DNA of 64,000 nucleotides from contig NZ_SRXU01000009.1 in assembly GCF_004792695.1 (NCBI RefSeq), forward strand, positions 1 to 64,000, read 5' to 3'. This DNA comes from Sphingomonas naasensis (GTDB lineage: Bacteria; Pseudomonadota; Alphaproteobacteria; Sphingomonadales; Sphingomonadaceae). The translations under genes and the position numbers were made by a program. Positions 60,212 through 64,000 of this stretch are shown here, in pieces; the first letter of the stretch is position 1; every line of letters starts with the position of its first letter. The notes under the pieces are model-generated. The model was not told the DNA's origin. It saw only the letters and a list, made by a program, of their open reading frames with translations, and did no database searches.

Positions 60212-60895
60212 TCAGGCCGCCGCCTCGGCCCGCCCCACCCAGTGCAGCGCCGCGCCGTTGCGCCGCAGCCAGTGCCGCGCCGGGGTGGGATCGGCTTCGA
60301 ACAGCGTCTCGACCAGCCGGTGGAACGCCGGCGAATGGTTCATATGGATGCGGTGCGCGACTTCGTGCGCGACGGTCGCGCGACGCACATGGTCGGGCGC
60401 AAGGATCAGCCGCCAGCTGTAGCGGATCGCGCCCGACGACGCGCAACTCCCCCAGCGCCCGCGCGGATCGCCGATCGAAACGCGCGTCACCGTGACTCCG
60501 GCGCGCTCGGCATATTCGGCGGTCTCGGCACTGAGCACGCGCAGCGCCTCGCCGCGCAGCCAGCGCTCGATCCGGCGCTCGAGCCCGTCGCGCGGCCCCC
60601 CGCAGATCAGCCGATCGCCGTCCAGCTTCGGCGTCCGTGCCGCCGAGGGCGCGTGATCGATCGCGACCTCGCGCCCGGCAAAGGGGAAGAAGGCACCCGG
60701 CACCAGCGGCAGGCTGCCCGGCAGCCGCGCCTGCTGCGCCGCGATCCAGCCGCGCTGCTCCTCGGCCCATGCCAATGCCTTGCGCAGCGAGGCGCGGAGC
60801 GGCAGCGTCAGCCGCACCTTGCCGTCGCGCGGATCGACTGCGAGGCGCATCCGGCGGGCGCGGGCGTTGCGGACGACCTCGATCGCGCCGCTCAA
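60212..60895 (-). CDS. YgjP/WLM-type metallopeptidase
   Basis: 227 residues if started at TTG 60893-60895; ATG 60850 would cut off IEVVRNARARR, which belongs to the conserved family N-terminus, so TTG is preferred. It overlaps the stop of the preceding YcgN gene. The zinc motif appears as HEVAHRIHMNHSPAFH (HExxH plus third His) after the conserved IGDPRGRWGSCASSG. Called DUF45/YgjP; substrate unknown. Confidence 0.88.
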   Translation of the reverse strand: MSGAIEVVRNARARRMRLAVDPRDGKVRLTLPLRASLRKALAWAEEQRGWIAAQQARLPGSLPLVPGAFFPFAGREVAIDHAPSAARTPKLDGDRLICGGPRDGLERRIERWLRGEALRVLSAETAEYAERAGVTVTRVSIGDPRGRWGSCASSGAIRYSWRLILAPDHVRRATVAHEVAHRIHMNHSPAFHRLVETLFEADPTPARHWLRRNGAALHWVGRAEAAA

Positions 60896-61326
60896 AGCTC
60901 CCGATCCACCAGATGATGCTCGAAATCGCCGGCATCGTCCTCGGAGATCGTCCAGCCGCGCGTCGACTGGCCGGCGGCATGGACCGATTCGCGATCGCCG
61001 CTCACCAGATAATGCCAGTCGGGCAGCGGCTTGCCCTCGGCGCGCAGCCGATAGGCGCAAGTCGAGGGCAGCCATTCGATTCCGGCGACGTTGCTGGCGT
61101 TGAGCCGCACGCATTCGCTGACATAGGCATGGCGATGGCGATAATCGCTGCACTGCCCCATCCGCCGATCGAGCAGCCGGCAGGCGACGTTGGTGGCGTG
61201 CAGCTCGCCGGTCTCTTCATCCTCGAGCTTGTGGACGCAGCATTTGCCGCAGCCGTCGCACAGCGCCTCCCATTGCGCGCGGTCGAGCTTCGCCAGCGGC
61301 GTATCTTCCCAGAAGCGCCCGCTCAT
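60892..61326 (-). CDS. YcgN family cysteine-cluster protein
   Basis: 144 residues with the pattern CDGCGKCCVHKLED near residue 22, then ACRLLD, CSDYRHRHAYVSECVRL and a later STCAYRL: eight cysteines typical of UPF0260/YcgN. A metal cluster or zinc site is likely; role unknown. The ATG overlaps the stop of the Sco gene by four bases. Confidence 0.9.
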   Translation of the reverse strand: MSGRFWEDTPLAKLDRAQWEALCDGCGKCCVHKLEDEETGELHATNVACRLLDRRMGQCSDYRHRHAYVSECVRLNASNVAGIEWLPSTCAYRLRAEGKPLPDWHYLVSGDRESVHAAGQSTRGWTISEDDAGDFEHHLVDREL

Positions 61327-61925
61327 CGCACCCAATGCTGCACCTGGGCGGCGATCGCCTTGCCGTCCTGATCGATCGGCAAGGTCGCGATCGGCTCGCC
61401 GTTCGGACCCATCAGATAGGCGATCGCGACATGATCGACCATGTAGCCGCCGCCGGGCGCGGGCGGCTGCTTCTTGAAATAGATCGCATAATTCTTCGCC
61501 ACCGCGGCGATCGCCTCGGGGCTGCCGGTGAGCCCGACGATGCGCGGATGGAAGTTGGCGACGAACTGCTTGACCGCTGCCGGCGTATCGCGCTCGGGAT
61601 CGACCGTGATGAAGATCGGCACCACCCGCGCCGCGACCGCGGGCGCCTGCTTTTCGAGCAGCGTCATCGCCTGGCCGATCTTGGCCATGTCGGTCGGGCA
61701 GACATCGGGGCAATAGGTGTAGCCGAAATAGACGATGCGGTATTTTCCGGCGAAATCGCTGTCGCGCACGGTCTTGCCGTTCTGATCGACGAGCGTGAAC
61801 GCGCCGCCGATCCGCGCGCCGGCAAGCGGCGGCTCGGCGGGCTTCGCGGCACCGCAGCCGGCGAGCGGGACCGCGGCGAGCAGCGCGAGGGCTGGAAACA
61901 TCCTGTACATGGCGCGATCAGCCAT
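61323..61925 (-). CDS. Sco1/SenC family copper chaperone
   Basis: 200 residues (ATG 61910 is a possible later start). Lipoprotein signal with LAGC near residue 24, then a thioredoxin-like fold with copper ligands Cys72 and Cys76 in GYTYCPDVCPTD and the distal His in YMVDHVAIAYL. Helps assemble the CuA centre of cytochrome oxidase. First of the Sco-YcgN-YgjP overlap chain. Confidence 0.92.
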   Translation of the reverse strand: MADRAMYRMFPALALLAAVPLAGCGAAKPAEPPLAGARIGGAFTLVDQNGKTVRDSDFAGKYRIVYFGYTYCPDVCPTDMAKIGQAMTLLEKQAPAVAARVVPIFITVDPERDTPAAVKQFVANFHPRIVGLTGSPEAIAAVAKNYAIYFKKQPPAPGGGYMVDHVAIAYLMGPNGEPIATLPIDQDGKAIAAQVQHWVR

Positions 61926-61982
61926 GATCTGTTAGGCCCGCGCTTGCAAGAACGGGGTTCCAGTTAGGGGTTCAGCCACATC

Positions 61983-62591
61983 ATGGGTTTTCGTATGTTC
62001 CGCGTAGCCGCTGCCGCCGCGCTGGCGCTCACTGCCGTCCCCGCCGCGGCCCAACAGTTTTCCGACAGCTATGAATTCCTTGAGGCGATCCGCAAATCCG
62101 ACGGGAACAAGGTCAACAAGTTCCTGCTCGATCGCTCGCTGCGCATCGTCAACGCCAAGGATCGCGGCAGCGGCGAGGGCGCGCTGCACATCGTCGCGCG
62201 CCGTTCGGACGCGCTCTACCTGCGCGCGCTGCTCCAGGCCGACGACATCAATCCCAATCTGCAGGACGGGCGCGGCAACACCGCGCTGATGATCGCGGTC
62301 GAGCAGAACTGGAGCGAGGGCGTCGGCATCCTGATCAAGTACCGCGCCAATGTGAACCTCGCCAATGCCGGCGGCGAGACCCCGCTGATCCGCGCGGTGC
62401 AGATGCACAATCCCGACGTCATCCGCCAGCTGCTCGACGCCAAGGCCGATCCCGACCGCGCCGATTACGGCAGCGGCAAGTCCGCGCGCGACTATGCCCG
62501 CGAGGGGACGCGCTGGCCGAACGTCGCCAAGATGCTCGCCGACGCGCCCAAAAAGGGTCAGGCGGCGGCGAGCGGGCCGAGCGCGCACTAG
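61983..62591 (+). CDS. Exported ankyrin-repeat protein
   Basis: 202 residues with a signal peptide ending AVPAAAQ (about residue 24) and four ankyrin-type repeats between about 45 and 185, seen as GEGALHIVARRSDALYLRAL, GNTALMIAVEQNWSEGVGIL, GETPLIRAVQMHNPDVIRQL and SARDYAREGTRWPN. A periplasmic protein-binding role is likely. The stop TAG takes its last base from the mobile element that follows. Confidence 0.88.
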   Translation: MGFRMFRVAAAAALALTAVPAAAQQFSDSYEFLEAIRKSDGNKVNKFLLDRSLRIVNAKDRGSGEGALHIVARRSDALYLRALLQADDINPNLQDGRGNTALMIAVEQNWSEGVGILIKYRANVNLANAGGETPLIRAVQMHNPDVIRQLLDAKADPDRADYGSGKSARDYAREGTRWPNVAKMLADAPKKGQAAASGPSAH

Positions 62592-62867
62592 GGTCCGTAC
62601 GCAACACCGGCAATGGTGGTGACGGAGCCGATTTTGGCGCACGGGGAGGAACGAGGAGGGAGCGACGCGGTGTCGTCGTGACCCCAAGGACTTGGGTCGT
62701 GACGTGGCTGTGCGCCAAAAGCGGCCCGCCGCTGCGCGGTCGCCCGGAGACGCACGCTGGACTGCGTCAGCCCGCTTGCCCGGGCCACCAGCCCGCGCTG
62801 CGCGAGCTTCCTTGCCAGCGCACGTCTCCGGGCGATCCCGACCGTTGTGGGTATTGCGTACGGACCC
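62591..62867. mobile_element. 277-bp MITE-like element flanked by TA
   Basis: Terminal inverted repeats GGGTCCGTACGCAACACC and, at the other end, its complement with one difference (GGTATTGCGTACGGACCC). TA flanks both ends (62589-62590 and 62868-62869), as expected for a TA target duplication. Inside are two more long inverted repeats: TTTTGGCGCAC / GTGCGCCAAAA (62632-62642 and 62710-62720) and CGCCCGGAGACG / CGTCTCCGGGCG (62741-62752 and 62823-62834). No transposase frame. It lies exactly between two convergent stop codons. Confidence 0.82.
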
Positions 62868-63349
62868 TAGACGATCTGCCCGGCCTCGGGATCGAGCAGA
62901 TGCGTCACGCGCCGCGCCGCGCGGCGCGCGAAGGCGAGCGTGCATTTCTTGCGGGTCGCGCTCGCCAGCGGCACCGTCGCCGCTTCGCGCACCACTGCCG
63001 CGTCGTAGCGATCGGCGACGATCAGCCCCGCGCGCTGCGGCAGGAAGCCTTCCTGCTCGAACGGCCGCAGATCGAATCCCGCCGGTACCGCCCAGAAGAA
63101 GCGGTCGCAATGCGCGAGATAATCGGTCCATTTGCCGTCGCCGAGCAGATCGGCGCGCGACACCTTGATCTCGACGATGACGATGTTGCCGCGCGCATCG
63201 AGCGCCATCAGATCGGCACGGCGGCCGCCGTCGAGCGGCACTTCGGCGATCGTCGCGATATCGTGACGCAGCAGCATCCGCGTCACGCCGCGCGCGACAT
63301 CGGCGGCGATCAACGGCGCGTCGGATGGCAAAACAGCCGGGGAAGTCAT
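62867..63349 (-). CDS. mmcB: MmcB family DNA repair protein
   Basis: 160 residues of a PD-(D/E)xK nuclease-like fold: GGRRADLMALDARGNIVIVE and IKVSRADLLGDGKW give the Asp...Glu-x-Lys core, then DRFFWAVPAGFDLRPFE. MmcB of Caulobacter helps survival of mitomycin C damage. The TAG stop lies at the edge of the MITE-like element. Confidence 0.88.
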   Translation of the reverse strand: MTSPAVLPSDAPLIAADVARGVTRMLLRHDIATIAEVPLDGGRRADLMALDARGNIVIVEIKVSRADLLGDGKWTDYLAHCDRFFWAVPAGFDLRPFEQEGFLPQRAGLIVADRYDAAVVREAATVPLASATRKKCTLAFARRAARRVTHLLDPEAGQIV

Positions 63350-63410
63350 CCCCGGCTGTTAGAACATTTGACGAACGTCGGAAAGCCCCGCCCGAACGGC
63401 GGGGACGATC

Positions 63411-64000
63411 TCAACGATAAAAGATGTGATTGCCGACCGTCGCGACGCGCGGACGGTTCCAGCCCGGCCGGACATAGCGGGCATGGAAATAGAGCGCCTC
63501 GCCGGCGGGGCTGTCCCACTGATCGTTGCGCGCGACCTTGGCCACCGCGAGCGCCTTGCGCCACTGGGCATTGGCCGGCGGCGTCGGCAGCTTGCCGCCG
63601 CGCACGAACGAGAACTGGCCGCGCTGGGTGAGCACCGAGCACACGCTCTTGGGGAAGCGGCCCGACTTGGTGCGATTGATCAGCACATCGGCGACGGCCA
63701 GCTGGCCCGCGAGCGGCTCGCTCTTCGATTCATAATAGACGCCGATCGCGAGGCAGTTGAGCTCGGCATCGGCAGTGGCGTCGTCCTCGTGCGCGGCAAC
63801 CGCGGCCGAGAGAGTCGCGAAGTCCTGATCTTCCTTGAGCGCCGCCTCGGGGAGGGGCTGCACGATCTCGCCATCCTGCTTGAGGACCGGCTGCGCCGCG
63901 ATCCGGGGCGCGGGAACAACATGATGTTCCTGGGTGTTGATGACCTGAACCGGCGCCTCCTGGCTGGCCGGAACGGCATCGAGCGTGGCTGCATTCGCAA
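63411..64000 (-). CDS. SleB-type cell wall hydrolase, C-terminal part (runs off the right edge)
   Basis: At least 196 residues visible; the N-terminus lies beyond the window. The frame stays open through 64000, reading an Ala/Pro/Gln-rich linker (PVQVINTQEHHVVPAPRIAA) before the catalytic Hydrolase_2 domain. The domain has LNCLAIGVYYESKSEPLAGQ with the catalytic Glu, VLINRTKSGRFPKSVCSVL, GQFSFV and the end GNHIFYR. A peptidoglycan transglycosylase-like hydrolase used in growth or separation. Confidence 0.9.
   Translation of the reverse strand, partial: ANAATLDAVPASQEAPVQVINTQEHHVVPAPRIAAQPVLKQDGEIVQPLPEAALKEDQDFATLSAAVAAHEDDATADAELNCLAIGVYYESKSEPLAGQLAVADVLINRTKSGRFPKSVCSVLTQRGQFSFVRGGKLPTPPANAQWRKALAVAKVARNDQWDSPAGEALYFHARYVRPGWNRPRVATVGNHIFYR

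Noticed and set aside
62692..63168. 158-residue plus-strand open frame across the MITE-like element and the end of mmcB
   Set aside because: It runs through the inverted repeats and antisense to mmcB; no transposase motif such as DDE is present.

Overview
The window is a GC-rich, gene-dense piece of an alphaproteobacterial chromosome, most likely from a Sphingomonadales bacterium (Sphingomonas or a close relative). The evidence is gene content, not a database match. It carries COQ9, a DUF4169 mini-protein, MmcB, a class I (archaeal-type) lysyl-tRNA synthetase, a CDC48-type double AAA ATPase, a carotenoid hydroxylase (CrtZ), a rib cluster with a RibBX-like fusion, and a hisC-tyrC pair as in Zymomonas. 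Short GC-rich intergenic repeats are scattered through it. Almost every gene is a chromosomal housekeeping or metabolic gene. No phage, transposase, CRISPR array, rRNA or tRNA gene was found.

Layout. 1-3.7 kb: zinc-ribbon protein (cut by the left edge), divergent from an ftsE-ftsX-ydcF-plsC-hypothetical operon with overlapping stops and starts. 3.7-8.6 kb: tyrC and hisC on the minus strand, then a Tat-exported amine oxidase, an AraC/GyrI regulator and a SnoaL-like protein. 8.7-11.7 kb: metX-GNAT-metW-pirin, one translationally coupled operon for methionine entry. 11.9-18.5 kb: lipoprotein, ssb, DUF4169, feoAB, coq9, EamA exporter, Old Yellow Enzyme. 18.5-22 kb: riboflavin operon ribD-ribE-ribBX-ribH led by a small membrane protein, then tonB. 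22.9-28.2 kb: gltX, YcxB-like protein, prs, TSUP transporter, ABM protein, MFS transporter. 28.2-34.2 kb: cdc48-like ATPase with a terminator-ended minus-strand small transcript in front of it, LysR regulator, cyclophilin, mgtE, DUF1489. 34.3-39.1 kb: msrA, aspartate aminotransferase, pabB-pabC fusion, MBL hydrolase, MAPEG protein. 39.3-42.3 kb: rpmF-plsX-fabH-ihfA-merR, the usual lipid/ribosome/IHF cluster. 42.3-45.5 kb: sixA-like phosphatase and a DinG-like helicase.

45.57-46.2 kb holds the most interesting small module. A 27-residue, six-cysteine metallothionein-like peptide gene is divergent from a MerR-type regulator. Between them lies an operator-promoter that closely matches the classical mercury mer operator, yet the regulator has lost one of the three mercury-binding cysteines. 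46.2-50.9 kb: class I lysS, nhaA, MFS exporter, an exported hypothetical protein. 50.9-52.5 kb is the least ordinary stretch. It holds a low-GC orphan gene and decayed copies of the 3' ends of both the upstream hypothetical gene and etfA, joined in the order expected of a tandem-duplication junction, followed by a PhyH-type dioxygenase. 52.5-55.9 kb: etfAB (behind a LiuR-like dyad), a GFA-domain protein and sucC. 56-60 kb: lipoprotein, DUF1579-like protein, crtZ, msrB, PBP1A-type peptidoglycan synthase. 60-64 kb: YgjP-type metallopeptidase, YcgN protein, Sco1-type copper chaperone, ankyrin protein, a 277-bp MITE-like element sitting exactly between two convergent stop codons, mmcB, and a SleB-type cell wall hydrolase cut by the right edge.

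The general logic is that of a strict aerobe: envelope growth (ftsEX, plsC, plsX, fabH, PBP1A, SleB), redox repair (msrA, msrB), metal uptake (feoAB, tonB, mgtE), flavin supply (rib) and electron transfer from acyl-CoA oxidation (etfAB, sucC).
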